Assembly: GCF_047160095.1 (NCBI RefSeq)
Contig: NZ_AP038785.1
Span: 2,232,001-2,296,000, forward strand
Source of the DNA: Rodentibacter abscessus
Lineage (GTDB): Bacteria; Pseudomonadota; Gammaproteobacteria; Enterobacterales; Pasteurellaceae
Direction: 5' to 3'
Length of the DNA stretch: 64,000 bases
The number at the start of each line of letters is the position of its first letter. Position 1 is the first letter of the stretch. The translations under genes and the position numbers were made by a program. Shown in pieces: positions 7,864-17,190 of the stretch. The notes under the pieces were generated by a model, which was given only the letters and a program-made list of their open reading frames with translations, made no database searches and was not told where the DNA came from.

Positions 7864-9108
7864 ATGTTGGGCGTAATTGCAGATGATTTTACCGGTGCAA
7901 GCGATATTGCGAGCTTTTTAGTCGAAAACGGTTTACATACGGTGCAAATGAACGGTGTACCGAATGCACCGTTAACAGAAAAAGTCGATGCCATTGTGAT
8001 CAGTTTGAAGTCTCGCTCTAATCCGGCGAATGAAGCCATTGAGCAATCATTGAATGCCCTTAAATGGTTGCAAAAGAGCGGTTGTTCTCAGTTCTATTTT
8101 AAATATTGTTCAACCTTTGATAGCACCTCAAAAGGCAATATTGGACCGGTAACGGATGCCTTATTAGATACTCTTAACGATGATTTTACCGTGATCACAC
8201 CGGCGTTGCCGGTTAATGGCAGAACAATCTTCAACGGTTATTTATTTGTGGGTGATGTTTTGCTTAACGAATCCGGAATGCGTGATCATCCTATTACGCC
8301 GATGAAAGATGCAAACCTGATGCGCTTAATGGATGCGCAAGCCAAAGGCAAAACGGGATTGGTAAGTTATACCGATGTGATTTTAGGAGCGGAGCATGTG
8401 AGATCTTGTTTTGCTAAATTGAAACAAAATGGTTTCCGTTATGCGGTAGTCGATGCGGTGGATAACAGCCAACTTGCCGTACTTGCCGAAGCGGTACGTG
8501 ATTTGAAATTAGTGACGGGCGGCTCCGGTTTAGGCGCGTATATGGCAGCAAGGTTAAGTGGAGGCAAAAAAGCAACGGATGCTTTTGTACCGAAAAAAGG
8601 CAGAAGTGTGATCCTTTCCGGTTCTTGTTCGGTGATGACAAATAAACAAGTTGCGTTTTACAAAGAGAAAGCGACTGCGATTTATTTGGATGTGGAACGC
8701 GCGATAGCAGATCCGAATTATGCGAAAACATTGCTTGAGCAAGTTTTACCGCATCTTGATGAAGCTTTTGCACCTATGGTTTATGCTACCGTGCCACCTG
8801 ATGAGCTTAAACGAATTCAATGTAAATTCGGGGGAGACAAAGCAAGCCTTGCGATTGAACAAACCTTTGCAAAATTGGCGCAGTTATTGAAAGACAATGG
8901 TCGTGTAGAAAACTTTATTACTGCAGGCGGTGAAACCTCCAGCATTGTTGTTCAGCAACTTGGTTTTACAGGCTTTCAAATCGGTAAACAAATCGCACCG
9001 GGTGTGCCTTGGTTAAAAGTATTAGGAGAATCGACCGCACTTGCTTTGAAATCGGGCAATTTCGGCAAAGAAAGTTTTTTCACCGATGCACAAGGAATGA
9101 TGTTATGA
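7864..9108 (+). CDS. otnK: 3-oxo-tetronate 4-kinase (OtnK)
   Basis: A 414-residue kinase of the former DUF1537 family. The N-terminal part opens with GVIADDFTGASDIASFL, and the C-terminal ATP-binding domain shows VTGGSGLG, VLSGSCS-like (VILSGSCSVMTNKQ) and ITAGGETSSIVVQQLG. It phosphorylates 3-oxo-tetronate at O4 using ATP. Two ATG codons are adjacent (7861 and 7864); the second has better spacing from AAGGAG at 7851 and fits the family N-terminus. The gene overlaps otnC by 4 bases (ATGA), a sign of translational coupling. Confidence 0.92.
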   Translation: MLGVIADDFTGASDIASFLVENGLHTVQMNGVPNAPLTEKVDAIVISLKSRSNPANEAIEQSLNALKWLQKSGCSQFYFKYCSTFDSTSKGNIGPVTDALLDTLNDDFTVITPALPVNGRTIFNGYLFVGDVLLNESGMRDHPITPMKDANLMRLMDAQAKGKTGLVSYTDVILGAEHVRSCFAKLKQNGFRYAVVDAVDNSQLAVLAEAVRDLKLVTGGSGLGAYMAARLSGGKKATDAFVPKKGRSVILSGSCSVMTNKQVAFYKEKATAIYLDVERAIADPNYAKTLLEQVLPHLDEAFAPMVYATVPPDELKRIQCKFGGDKASLAIEQTFAKLAQLLKDNGRVENFITAGGETSSIVVQQLGFTGFQIGKQIAPGVPWLKVLGESTALALKSGNFGKESFFTDAQGMML

Positions 9109-9737
9109 CAGAGGCAGAATTAAAAACATTAATGGTAAAGCTAGGGCGTTCTTTTTATGAGCGTGGTTACACTGTCGGTGGCGCAGGAAATCTTTCCGTA
9201 CGGCTGGGTGAAAATCGGGTTTTAGTGACGCCTACAGGCAGTTCGCTAGGGCGATTGCAAGCAGAGCGACTTTCTGTGTTAGATATGGAAGGAAATGTTT
9301 TGGAGGGGGATAAACCCTCAAAAGAATTTGTGTTCCATTTGGCAATGTATCGCAAAAATCCGGAATGTCAGGCAATCGTACATCTTCATTCCACTTATTT
9401 AACGGCGCTTTCTTGTTTGGAAAACCTTGATCCGCAAAACGCCATTAAAGCCTTTACCCCTTATTACGTGATGCGGGTTGGTGCTTTACAGGTTATCCCC
9501 TATTACCGGCCGGGTTCACCAAGTATTGCAGAGGAGTTGGAGGCTCGCGCTTTATCCGGTAAGGCTTTTTTGCTTGCCAATCACGGTGTTGTCGTTACCG
9601 GTAAGGATTTACTTGATGCGGCGGACAACGCAGAAGAATTGGAAGAAACGGCAAAACTGTTCTTCCTATTACAAGGAAAACCGATTCGTTATCTGACCGA
9701 TGACGAAGTCAATGAATTAAAAAACAGAGGGAAATAA
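9105..9737 (+). CDS. otnC: 3-oxo-tetronate 4-phosphate decarboxylase (OtnC)
   Basis: A 210-residue class II aldolase/FucA-family metalloenzyme. The sequence shows the family landmarks GGAGNLSVRL, VTPTGSSLGRL, the zinc-binding HLHSTY region and a later NHGVVV histidine. In this pathway it decarboxylates 3-oxo-tetronate 4-phosphate to dihydroxyacetone phosphate. ATG 9105 was chosen because it overlaps the otnK stop and gives the usual family length; an upstream in-frame extension would lie entirely inside otnK. Confidence 0.92.
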   Translation: MTEAELKTLMVKLGRSFYERGYTVGGAGNLSVRLGENRVLVTPTGSSLGRLQAERLSVLDMEGNVLEGDKPSKEFVFHLAMYRKNPECQAIVHLHSTYLTALSCLENLDPQNAIKAFTPYYVMRVGALQVIPYYRPGSPSIAEELEARALSGKAFLLANHGVVVTGKDLLDAADNAEELEETAKLFFLLQGKPIRYLTDDEVNELKNRGK

Positions 9738-9739
9738 TC

Positions 9740-10516
9740 ATGCCAAAATTTGCTGCGAATTTAACCATGATGTTTAACGAAGTACCATTTATCGAGCGTT
9801 TTGAAGCGGCGGCAAAAGCCGGCTTTAAATATGTTGAGTTTCTCTGGCCTTACGATTATCCCGTAGAAACCATTAAGCAAGAACTGGATAAACACGGTTT
9901 ACAAGTAGTGCTATTTAATACACCTGCGGGAGATATTTCTCAAGGTGAATGGGGTGTTTCGGCGATTCCGGGACGTGAAGTGCAAAGCCATCAACATATT
10001 GATATGGCGTTGGAATATGCGATCGGATTAGGTTGCCCAAATGTACATATTATGGCGGCTGTCGTTCCTGAAGGGGCTGATAAAGCGGAGTATCAAGAAA
10101 CCTTTATCAACAATATTCGTTATGCTTCAGAAAAATTTAAACCTCACGGTATTCACATTTTGTTAGAAGCATTAAGCCCGGAAGTGAAACCGAATTACTT
10201 ATTAAAAAGCCAGTACGATACCTTAGCTATCGTAGAACGCGTGGCTTGCGATAATGTGTTTGTTCAGTTGGATTATTTCCACGCTCAGAATGTAGATGGC
10301 AACTTATCCCGTTTAACCGATAAATTAAAGGGGAAATTTGCCCACGTACAAATCGCCTCTGTGCCGGAACGTCATGAACCGGATGAAGGCGAAATAAACT
10401 ACGAATACATTTTTAATAAACTTGATGAAATAGGTTATCAAGGGTTTGTAGGCTGTGAATACAAACCGAGAGGAGAAACCACAAGCGGTTTGACGTGGTT
10501 TGAACGTTATAAATAA
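9740..10516 (+). CDS. otnI: 2-oxo-tetronate isomerase (OtnI)
   Basis: A 258-residue TIM-barrel enzyme of the hydroxypyruvate isomerase (Hyi) family, opening with KFAANLTMMFNEVPFIERF. Conserved acidic and histidine metal ligands are visible, for example LLEALSPE, VQLDYFHAQNV and a late GCEYKPRGET. In this operon it interconverts 2-oxo- and 3-oxo-tetronate, linking LtnD to OtnK. It starts 2 bases after otnC. Hydroxypyruvate isomerase is the alternative annotation, but the neighbours fit OtnI better. Confidence 0.9.
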   Translation: MPKFAANLTMMFNEVPFIERFEAAAKAGFKYVEFLWPYDYPVETIKQELDKHGLQVVLFNTPAGDISQGEWGVSAIPGREVQSHQHIDMALEYAIGLGCPNVHIMAAVVPEGADKAEYQETFINNIRYASEKFKPHGIHILLEALSPEVKPNYLLKSQYDTLAIVERVACDNVFVQLDYFHAQNVDGNLSRLTDKLKGKFAHVQIASVPERHEPDEGEINYEYIFNKLDEIGYQGFVGCEYKPRGETTSGLTWFERYK

Positions 10517-10604
10517 GTGATGAAGTGCGGTTGTTTTTTGAGAAGTTTTAAAAACGTCATAAAAAATGACCGCTCTTTTTATACCCATAACTAAGGAGCT
10601 TTTT

Positions 10605-11957
10605 ATGTCTAATGAAGTGCTGATTTTGATTGGTATAGCAAGTGTTGCGGCATTATTAACGATAATGATTAAAGGGAAGGTTCATCCTTTCATTGCACTC
10701 GGGCTCGTAAGTATTGCTGTTGCATTGAGTTCCGGTATTCCGATGAACAAAGTTATTCCAACATTAGTGAGTGGAATGGGAGGAACATTGGGAAGCGTTG
10801 CTTTAATTGTGGGATTAGGTGCGATGCTCGGAAAAATTATTGAAAAATCAAATGGTGCAGATGTATTGGCCGCTTGGTTATTAGACAAATTCGGTGAAAA
10901 ACGCGCGGCTTTTGCCCTTGGTGCGACAGGATTTATCTTCGGTATTCCCGTATTTGTTGATGTAGGCTTCATTGTTTTATTACCGATTATTTTCAGTGTG
11001 GCTCGCAGATTAGGTGGCAATATGCTTGTTTATGCATTGCCTATCGGTCTTTCAATGTTGATGGTGCATGTAATGTTACCTCCACATCCAGGGGTTGTCG
11101 CCGGTGCACAAGCACTAAACGCTGATATTGGATTTGTTCTTGGTGTTGGGTTATGTGCGGCATTACCAGCCTACTTAATTGGTCAATTATTCATTCCGTT
11201 TTTTACAAAGCGAACATTTATTCCTGTACCAACTTCAACGGATTTGATCGAATATCAAAAACAGTTGGCTCACGATGCTTCCGGATTGCCTAAATTTGGC
11301 ACGGTGTTAAGTATGATTGTGTTCCCATTGGTATTGATTATGTTAGGGACAATCACTGCAGTGATGTTACCTAAAGAGAATCTCATTCGTGAAATTTTCA
11401 GTATGGTAGGTAGTTCCCCATTTGCACTGTTACTTGCGGTTTGTGTTTCTTCTTATGTGTTGGGTTTACGCCGTGGATGGAATAAGGAGAAATTAGAAGA
11501 AATCCTTAATTCTTCTTTAGCCCCTATCGCCGGTATTATTTTAATCACTGGTGCAGGCGGTATGTTCGGCAAAGTTTTAGATGCTAGTGGGGTAGGTAAA
11601 GCGTTAGCAGAGGTTTTATCAGGTACGGGTCTACATATTCTTGCATTAGGCTTTGTTCTTGCCGCGTTATTGCGAGCTGCACAAGGATCTGCAACCGTAG
11701 CGATCATTACCAGTGCAACAATTTTATCACCGATTATTACTACCGGCGGATACAGTGGAGTTCAAATTGCCCTTATTACTGCCGCGATGGGGGCGGGATC
11801 GATGACATTGTCTCACGTGAACGACAGTTTATTTTGGGTTTGGACGAAATTCTTTGGTATTTCGGTATCTGATGGATTAAAAACTTGGAGCATTCTTACG
11901 ACGATCTATGGAACGATTGCATTCTCAATTATTAGTTTAATGTGGTTATTTGTTTAA
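10605..11957 (+). CDS. GntP-family sugar-acid permease
   Basis: A 450-residue polytopic membrane protein with about twelve hydrophobic segments and GntP-family motifs such as HPFIALGLVSI, the FIFGIPVFVDVGFI stretch and LPPHPGVVAGAQAL. The AAGGAG at 10593 decides for ATG 10605 rather than the ATG 13 codons earlier. It follows otnI after an 88-base gap containing an uptake signal, and is the likely proton-coupled importer of threonate or a related tetronate. In H. influenzae I remember a D-erythronate dehydrogenase gene between these two; it is absent here. Confidence 0.88.
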   Translation: MSNEVLILIGIASVAALLTIMIKGKVHPFIALGLVSIAVALSSGIPMNKVIPTLVSGMGGTLGSVALIVGLGAMLGKIIEKSNGADVLAAWLLDKFGEKRAAFALGATGFIFGIPVFVDVGFIVLLPIIFSVARRLGGNMLVYALPIGLSMLMVHVMLPPHPGVVAGAQALNADIGFVLGVGLCAALPAYLIGQLFIPFFTKRTFIPVPTSTDLIEYQKQLAHDASGLPKFGTVLSMIVFPLVLIMLGTITAVMLPKENLIREIFSMVGSSPFALLLAVCVSSYVLGLRRGWNKEKLEEILNSSLAPIAGIILITGAGGMFGKVLDASGVGKALAEVLSGTGLHILALGFVLAALLRAAQGSATVAIITSATILSPIITTGGYSGVQIALITAAMGAGSMTLSHVNDSLFWVWTKFFGISVSDGLKTWSILTTIYGTIAFSIISLMWLFV

Positions 11958-11964
11958 TATTTAA

Positions 11965-11986
11965 AAGGCAAGCTGTAGCTTGCCTT
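11965..11986 (+). terminator. Hairpin after the first GntP gene
   Basis: AAGGCAAGCT and AGCTTGCCTT form a perfect inverted repeat (9-bp stem with a 4-base loop) 7 bases after the stop codon. Only ATTAT follows, not a strong T-run, so read-through into the esterase gene is likely. Confidence 0.5.
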
Positions 11987-12008
11987 ATTATGTAAAGGAG
12001 CATTTTCT

Positions 12009-13355
12009 ATGTTTAAGCGAATATTCATTGCAATGTCTTTATTTTTTATCACCCCTTCCATTTTGGCTCAAGATGACATTCCTAAATCGGCAGGCGCTAT
12101 TAAAACAACCTTACTTGCAGAGGTTACTCCATCAGGTCAAAAGGTAACTGCCGTAGCATTGGAGTATGAGAACAGGGTACTGGCAAGTAGCGATTTAAGA
12201 TCTACATACAAAGTTTTTACACAATTGGAGGAAAAAGAAAAAATTCCTCGTACGATCATTCGTGCCTATGTGAATGATTTACCTGAACGATCCGTACAAG
12301 CAAAAGTAGGGAAATTTGTGATCCTTGAATTAGACGATAGAGATTCTAACGCTAGGCTTTATTCTTTAGAGTTAGGTAATCAGCAGCCTATGAAATTTCA
12401 AGCAAAGGATAAATCAGGCCATATTATTGAGATTGAAAAAGTACAAGGGATAAAAATTCCACAATATTACGGCAGTAAATTAACCTACCAAATTGAACAA
12501 ATTGGATATATAAAACTTTCTAGTGGTAAAACAATTGAAAGAAATGAAATTATTCAAAGTGCGGAAAAAACGAATGTTAAAACACTATTCATTGATGATT
12601 TTTCTGAGCAAATAGCCACGCTTGATGGAAAGAATAGTTTGAAATATCGTTTCTATCGTCCTAGTTCGATTGAACATAAAAAATATCCTCTCACGATTTT
12701 CTTACATGGTTCCGGTCAAGTCGGTACGGATAATATCGCGCATATCGTTTCAAATAAAGGTGCAATATCAACGTTGCAATATGAACAGGGATTTGTACTT
12801 GCCCCTCAATATAGTACGGTATTTGATCCTTTTGATGATAAGGAAAAAGGGCAAAAAGGGGGAATTCATTGGCAAACTCAAAATCGAATTAATTTAGTAC
12901 TGAAAATGATAGATGACATAATAGCAGATAATCCTGCTATTGATAAAGATCGTATCTATTTGGTTGGTTTATCTCGAGGTGCGGAAGGTGTTCTTAATCT
13001 TTTATTAAAACGTCCTCACTTTTTCGCCGGTGCCGTATTAGCAAGTGGTCGAGAGGCTTATACCATAGAATGGGTTGATGGCAATGCCGATAAAAATAAT
13101 TTATCTCCGATTAAAGATATGCCCTTATGGTTTTTCCATAGTAAGGAAGATAAGGTTTCTCCTGTAAAAGGCTCTAGAATTAATTATCAAATTCTCGTGA
13201 ACGAATTGGGGGCGAAGAATGTTAGATATACAGAATTCAGTACGGAAAAAGAGGGAGATAACGGCATTTTAAACAACAATGCACATAACACTTGGGATGC
13301 TGTATTTAATAGCTCGGAAGTGATGAAGTGGTTATTACAACAGAAACGTAAGTAA
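12009..13355 (+). CDS. Secreted alpha/beta hydrolase (esterase)
   Basis: The 448-residue product begins with a clear Sec signal peptide (MFKRIFIAMSLFFITPSILA, cleavage after the Ala-Gln region), so it acts in the periplasm or outside. Residues about 25-190 form an all-beta N-terminal region, followed by an alpha/beta hydrolase domain: oxyanion region LTIFLHGSGQ, nucleophile elbow GLSRG, probable acid in FHSKEDKVSP and histidine in NNNAHNTWD. This layout resembles PHB-depolymerase-like or feruloyl-type esterases, but the substrate is unknown. It lies between two sugar-acid transport units and has no uptake signal, unlike most neighbours. Confidence 0.78.
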   Translation: MFKRIFIAMSLFFITPSILAQDDIPKSAGAIKTTLLAEVTPSGQKVTAVALEYENRVLASSDLRSTYKVFTQLEEKEKIPRTIIRAYVNDLPERSVQAKVGKFVILELDDRDSNARLYSLELGNQQPMKFQAKDKSGHIIEIEKVQGIKIPQYYGSKLTYQIEQIGYIKLSSGKTIERNEIIQSAEKTNVKTLFIDDFSEQIATLDGKNSLKYRFYRPSSIEHKKYPLTIFLHGSGQVGTDNIAHIVSNKGAISTLQYEQGFVLAPQYSTVFDPFDDKEKGQKGGIHWQTQNRINLVLKMIDDIIADNPAIDKDRIYLVGLSRGAEGVLNLLLKRPHFFAGAVLASGREAYTIEWVDGNADKNNLSPIKDMPLWFFHSKEDKVSPVKGSRINYQILVNELGAKNVRYTEFSTEKEGDNGILNNNAHNTWDAVFNSSEVMKWLLQQKRK

Positions 13356-13372
13356 ATTTAAGGAAAATAATT

Positions 13373-14065
13373 ATGTTTATGTACCTATCACACCCTCTTG
13401 ATCCCAAAGATTTAGCGTGGCCGGGAGAGCCAACCGTAAAGGTTACCCGTTGCACTGATGTTATCAGCGATGATGAACCATTCAGCAGCTTTATGACTGA
13501 ACTACCCAATCATTGTGGAACGCATATGGATGCGCCTCGCCATTTTGTGAAAGACGGCTTAAGCATTAATGAATTACCGATTGAATACTTTTGCCACAAG
13601 AAAGTCGCTTTATTGGAAATTCCAAAGGGTGATGCGGAAGGAATCACGCAGAAAGATTTAGAGCCTTATTCCGATATTTTAAAAAATGTATCCTTTGCTT
13701 TTTTGAGAACAGGATTTGAACGGTATAGAACGGAAGATCCCATTCGTTATCAAAATGAAGGTCCTTATATATCAACAAGTGCAGGCAAATACTTATCTGA
13801 AAATTTTCCTAATTTAAAAGGGGTTGGTATTGACTTCTTGGCGTTAGGTTCACCTTCATCAAAAGTTCCTGAAAGTGAAAATCCTAGAGATTGTCATCGT
13901 GCTATTTTGGGTTATCACACAGGAAAATTCACCACGGTTATTGAAGATATGCATTTATCTGAATTACCTACAAATGCGAACATTCAACAATTCTTTAATG
14001 CGCCATTAAGAATTGTCGGGTTAGATTCCAGCCAAGTAACCTGTATTGTTGAGTTTTCCGAATAA
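13373..14065 (+). CDS. Cyclase-family (kynurenine formamidase-like) metal hydrolase
   Basis: A 230-residue cyclase-family protein with the metal-binding signature H-x-G-T-H-x-D-x-P-x-H at residues 47-57 (NHCGTHMDAPRHF). Members hydrolyse formyl-kynurenine, isatin or cyclic esters and lactones using Mn or Zn. No tryptophan pathway genes are near; the neighbours suggest a lactone or amide of a sugar acid, which is inference. AAGGA 8 bases before ATG 13373 decides the start over the ATG two codons later. It is co-directional with the two alpha/beta hydrolase genes and probably in one transcript. No signal peptide, so cytoplasmic. Confidence 0.8.
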   Translation: MFMYLSHPLDPKDLAWPGEPTVKVTRCTDVISDDEPFSSFMTELPNHCGTHMDAPRHFVKDGLSINELPIEYFCHKKVALLEIPKGDAEGITQKDLEPYSDILKNVSFAFLRTGFERYRTEDPIRYQNEGPYISTSAGKYLSENFPNLKGVGIDFLALGSPSSKVPESENPRDCHRAILGYHTGKFTTVIEDMHLSELPTNANIQQFFNAPLRIVGLDSSQVTCIVEFSE

Positions 14066-14110
14066 AGGAGTAGAAATTTATCCGATATTAAGCGAAGAAA
14101 GGGGAATAAT

Positions 14111-15907
14111 ATGATAAGGAAGAATTTTATTTGGAGTGGTTTATTTTTGATTCTCACTCTTATTTGCACTTACCTAGCATTTTTGATTGAGCGGGATTTC
14201 GGTCGGCTTGAAGTTTCAACTATCACTTTTATGACGGAAGAACATCAGCCGATGGTAGCAAAATTATATCGTCCGTATTCTGCGACAGATAAAACCCCTA
14301 AGCCCGGATTATTAGCGTTACATGGTTATCAAAGCGATAAAGAGGCAACGAATACGTTCGGCGCATTAGAATTAGCCAAACGCGGCTTCGTTGTTCTCGC
14401 TATTGATCACTTCGGGCATGGCTATTCAACGAAGCTACCGGCTTCAAATAAAAATATGAGTGGTGCAAATAATGGTTATCAATATTTAAAATCTCTACCT
14501 TTTGTCGACAGTCGGCGATTAGGTATTTTAGGGCATTCTACGGGGGCGTTAAATGCGATCCGAGTGGCAAAATTGAATCCGGATCATAAGGCGGTAAATG
14601 GTCAAAGCGGCAATGGTGGCGATCCTAGTTTGCATAATTATTTACTTACTCAAGGATTGTATGAAGAAATAGGCGGCTATCGTGAGAAATCTTTCCCTGT
14701 TAAAGATTTGACGAAAAACCACAATCGCTTAAAAGCGTTTTCCTTAGAAGAAAACGGTAGTTTGCAGTGGGATCACACCTATGGAAGTTTTACCGATGGT
14801 TCGGCAAGACGTGCGGCTTTAGTTGATGGAACGCATTTAGGCGTAATGATTTCATCACATACCAATAAAGAAGCGATTTTATGGTTTAATCAGGCTTTAC
14901 AACAAGGGCAAAAAGATGCGGATTGGGTTGAGCCGGATCAACAAACCTATTGGTATAAAGAATTTGCAGGATTATTCGCCTTATTTTTTGCGATGGTTTC
15001 TTCATTATTTTTAGCTGCCGGACTATTAAATCATTCTTATTTTTCTGCTGTAACACAGCCGCCCTCAACAAAAATTGAACTGTCTTCAAGCAAATGGTTT
15101 TATTTCGCCATAGGCAATATCATGATGACAATCATATTGTATCCATTGTTTACACAATGGGGCGGGGCGAATGAACCGATTGCCGCAGTAATTCCTTTTA
15201 TGCCGTTGGAAATGGGAAACGGTATCATATTATGGCTAATTGTTAGTGCGATAGTTAATTATATATTGTTCTTTATATGGTCTCGTAAGAAACCTATTCC
15301 TTGGCGGGTATTTGGTATTTTCTCTAATACATCGAATATCACAACCGTTCAATTAATATTACGTTACTTTATTTTAGCGATAATATTAGTCTGTTATCTT
15401 TATGGTATTGCCTACATTGTACATTCTCTCTGGCAAGTTGAATTACGCTTTTTATGGCCGATATTTAAACCTCTTACATCGGAACGCTTTATTTTATTTC
15501 CGATTTACTGGTTATTTATTTTATTCTTCTTCTATTCGTTTAATGGGCTTATTATTTACGTACAAATGCGTATGAAACATACGAAAAGTTTCACGCTGAC
15601 CTTATTAAATTGGACAATAAAAACAAGTCTATTTGCAGTCGGTGGATTAATGATTTTATGGTTATTTCATTTTATACCGAATTTTATGCAATTAGGCCCG
15701 GGGTTCGATTTAATAGGACTGCCGCAATTCGGTGGTCGTTGGATGATGATGTTATCGGTTATTATTCCGCAATTTGTCATTTTTATTTTAATTAGTCATT
15801 GGTGTTATTTAAAAACAGGCTATGTATATTTAAGTGTCTTTTTTACTTCGATGCTAATGACATGGATTATGGTTGGAGGGCAGGTTATCGGGCGTTTCCT
15901 TGCTTAA
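14111..15907 (+). CDS. Membrane-bound alpha/beta hydrolase with a polytopic C-terminus
   Basis: A 598-residue protein of unusual architecture. An N-terminal membrane anchor (about residues 7-27) is followed by an alpha/beta hydrolase domain, probably periplasmic, with LLALHGYQSDKE, nucleophile elbow GHSTG and AIDHFGHGYS. From about residue 290 to the end there are seven or so hydrophobic segments forming a membrane domain. Histidine candidates include the VDGTHLG stretch before the first C-terminal helix. ATG 14111 is preceded by AAAGGGGAAT. I do not recognise a named family for the full architecture. Context suggests it processes an ester or peptide-like substrate for the sugar-acid island, but this is a guess. 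Confidence 0.75.
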   Translation: MIRKNFIWSGLFLILTLICTYLAFLIERDFGRLEVSTITFMTEEHQPMVAKLYRPYSATDKTPKPGLLALHGYQSDKEATNTFGALELAKRGFVVLAIDHFGHGYSTKLPASNKNMSGANNGYQYLKSLPFVDSRRLGILGHSTGALNAIRVAKLNPDHKAVNGQSGNGGDPSLHNYLLTQGLYEEIGGYREKSFPVKDLTKNHNRLKAFSLEENGSLQWDHTYGSFTDGSARRAALVDGTHLGVMISSHTNKEAILWFNQALQQGQKDADWVEPDQQTYWYKEFAGLFALFFAMVSSLFLAAGLLNHSYFSAVTQPPSTKIELSSSKWFYFAIGNIMMTIILYPLFTQWGGANEPIAAVIPFMPLEMGNGIILWLIVSAIVNYILFFIWSRKKPIPWRVFGIFSNTSNITTVQLILRYFILAIILVCYLYGIAYIVHSLWQVELRFLWPIFKPLTSERFILFPIYWLFILFFFYSFNGLIIYVQMRMKHTKSFTLTLLNWTIKTSLFAVGGLMILWLFHFIPNFMQLGPGFDLIGLPQFGGRWMMMLSVIIPQFVIFILISHWCYLKTGYVYLSVFFTSMLMTWIMVGGQVIGRFLA

Positions 15908-15968
15908 GGAAAAACTAACAAGTATAGTTGGGTTCTCACGTGATTTTTAAATAATCAGGTTATTTTTA

Positions 15969-17072
15969 ATGCAACTCGACACCATTATTGCGAAAAAAAT
16001 CGTTCAACGGACGATGAAAATTATCCATTATTCAGTGAATGTGATGGATCACGATGGCGTGATTATTGCTTCCGGTAATGCGAAACGTTTAGGGCAGCGA
16101 CATACGGGGGCGGTTATCGCGTTACGGGAAAATAAAGTGGTGGAAGTAGATGCCGTGCTGGCGGAAAAATGGAATTTTGAAGCACAACCGGGGATTAATT
16201 TGCCGATTCGGTATCTTGGCAAAAATCTTGGCGTCGTGGGCATTTCAGGCGAACCTTTATTAGTGAAGCAATATGCGGAATTGGTGAAAATGACCGCAGA
16301 GTTGATTGTGGAACAGTATGCATTATTGGAGCAAGAGCGTTGGCATCGCCGTTATAAAGAAGAATTTATTTTACAACTATTACGTGGAAACTTGAATTGG
16401 AAGGATATGGAGCAGCAAGCGCAATTTTTCTCTTTTGATCTTAATAAATCCCGTGTGGTGATGTTGATTAAACTTTTACAGCCGAATCCGGATGCGGTAC
16501 AGCATTTGATCAATTATTTAGAACAGCCGGAATTTGAGCAAGAAGTGGCAATGTTGTCCCTAAATCAAGTTGTAGTGCTAAAACCTTTTCAGATTTCGAC
16601 CGCACTTTCACAAGTGAAAACTTTATTACCGCCTGATTATGCCAAACAAGATTATAAAATTGCAGTAGGTGCGGCTTTAAACATACCGTTGTCAGAACAA
16701 TTGCCGCTTTCTTTCGAGAGTGCACAAAGCACCTTAGCTTATGGATTAAAGCATTATCCTCGGAAAAACGTCTATTTTTTTGATGAATATCGCTTGCCGG
16801 TGTTGTTAACAGGATTGTCAAGTTCTTGGCAAGGACGTGAGCTATTAAAACCGATAGCTCCTTTGTTTGCAGAAGAAAATATCGGTCTTTATAAAACACT
16901 ACGGCAATATTTTTTATCAAATTGTGATCTACATCTCGCTGCTGAAAAATTGTTTATTCACCCCAATACGCTACGTTATCGACTTTCTAAAATTGAGCGG
17001 TTAACCGGCTTATCTTTCAATAAGATAGATCATACATTGAGTCTGTATCTCGGTACATTGCTTGAACATTGA
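15969..17072 (+). CDS. cdaR: CdaR-type sugar-diacid regulator
   Basis: A 367-residue regulator with an N-terminal sugar-diacid recognition domain (residues about 1-135, with INLPIRYLGKNLGVVGISG) and a C-terminal PucR-type helix-turn-helix (LHLAAEKLFIHPNTLRYRLS). In enterobacteria CdaR activates glucarate, galactarate and glycerate genes. Here it is directly upstream of a GntP permease and a glycerate kinase, the same trio as in H. influenzae, so it probably activates them in response to glycerate or a diacid. Its transcript ends at the hairpin at 17094, so the downstream genes have their own promoter. Confidence 0.88.
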   Translation: MQLDTIIAKKIVQRTMKIIHYSVNVMDHDGVIIASGNAKRLGQRHTGAVIALRENKVVEVDAVLAEKWNFEAQPGINLPIRYLGKNLGVVGISGEPLLVKQYAELVKMTAELIVEQYALLEQERWHRRYKEEFILQLLRGNLNWKDMEQQAQFFSFDLNKSRVVMLIKLLQPNPDAVQHLINYLEQPEFEQEVAMLSLNQVVVLKPFQISTALSQVKTLLPPDYAKQDYKIAVGAALNIPLSEQLPLSFESAQSTLAYGLKHYPRKNVYFFDEYRLPVLLTGLSSSWQGRELLKPIAPLFAEENIGLYKTLRQYFLSNCDLHLAAEKLFIHPNTLRYRLSKIERLTGLSFNKIDHTLSLYLGTLLEH

Positions 17073-17093
17073 TTTGTATAACTCAATAAAGTG

Positions 17094-17116
17094 CGGTCAT
17101 TTTTGACCGAATTTTT
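17094..17116 (+). terminator. Terminator after cdaR, built on an uptake signal
   Basis: CGGTCA and TGACCG form a 6-bp stem with a TTTT loop, followed by AATTTTTT. The left arm is part of an AAGTGCGGTCA uptake signal. Confidence 0.6.
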
Positions 17117-17190
17117 TGTTTATCCGAATAAAGCTATTTTTTTGTTATCGCGGAATAATCTCTCTAATTTTTTATTATAGGAGAGAAAAA

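Noticed and set aside
8414..8773. 119-codon open frame on the minus strand
   Set aside because: It is antisense within otnK and has a composition unlike real proteins.
16510..16920. 136-codon open frame on the minus strand
   Set aside because: It is antisense within cdaR, whose protein is clearly conserved in the other frame.
17116..17190. Longer N-terminus for the second GntP permease
   Set aside because: No ribosome binding site at the upstream ATG, which overlaps the cdaR terminator; AGGAGAG supports 17191.
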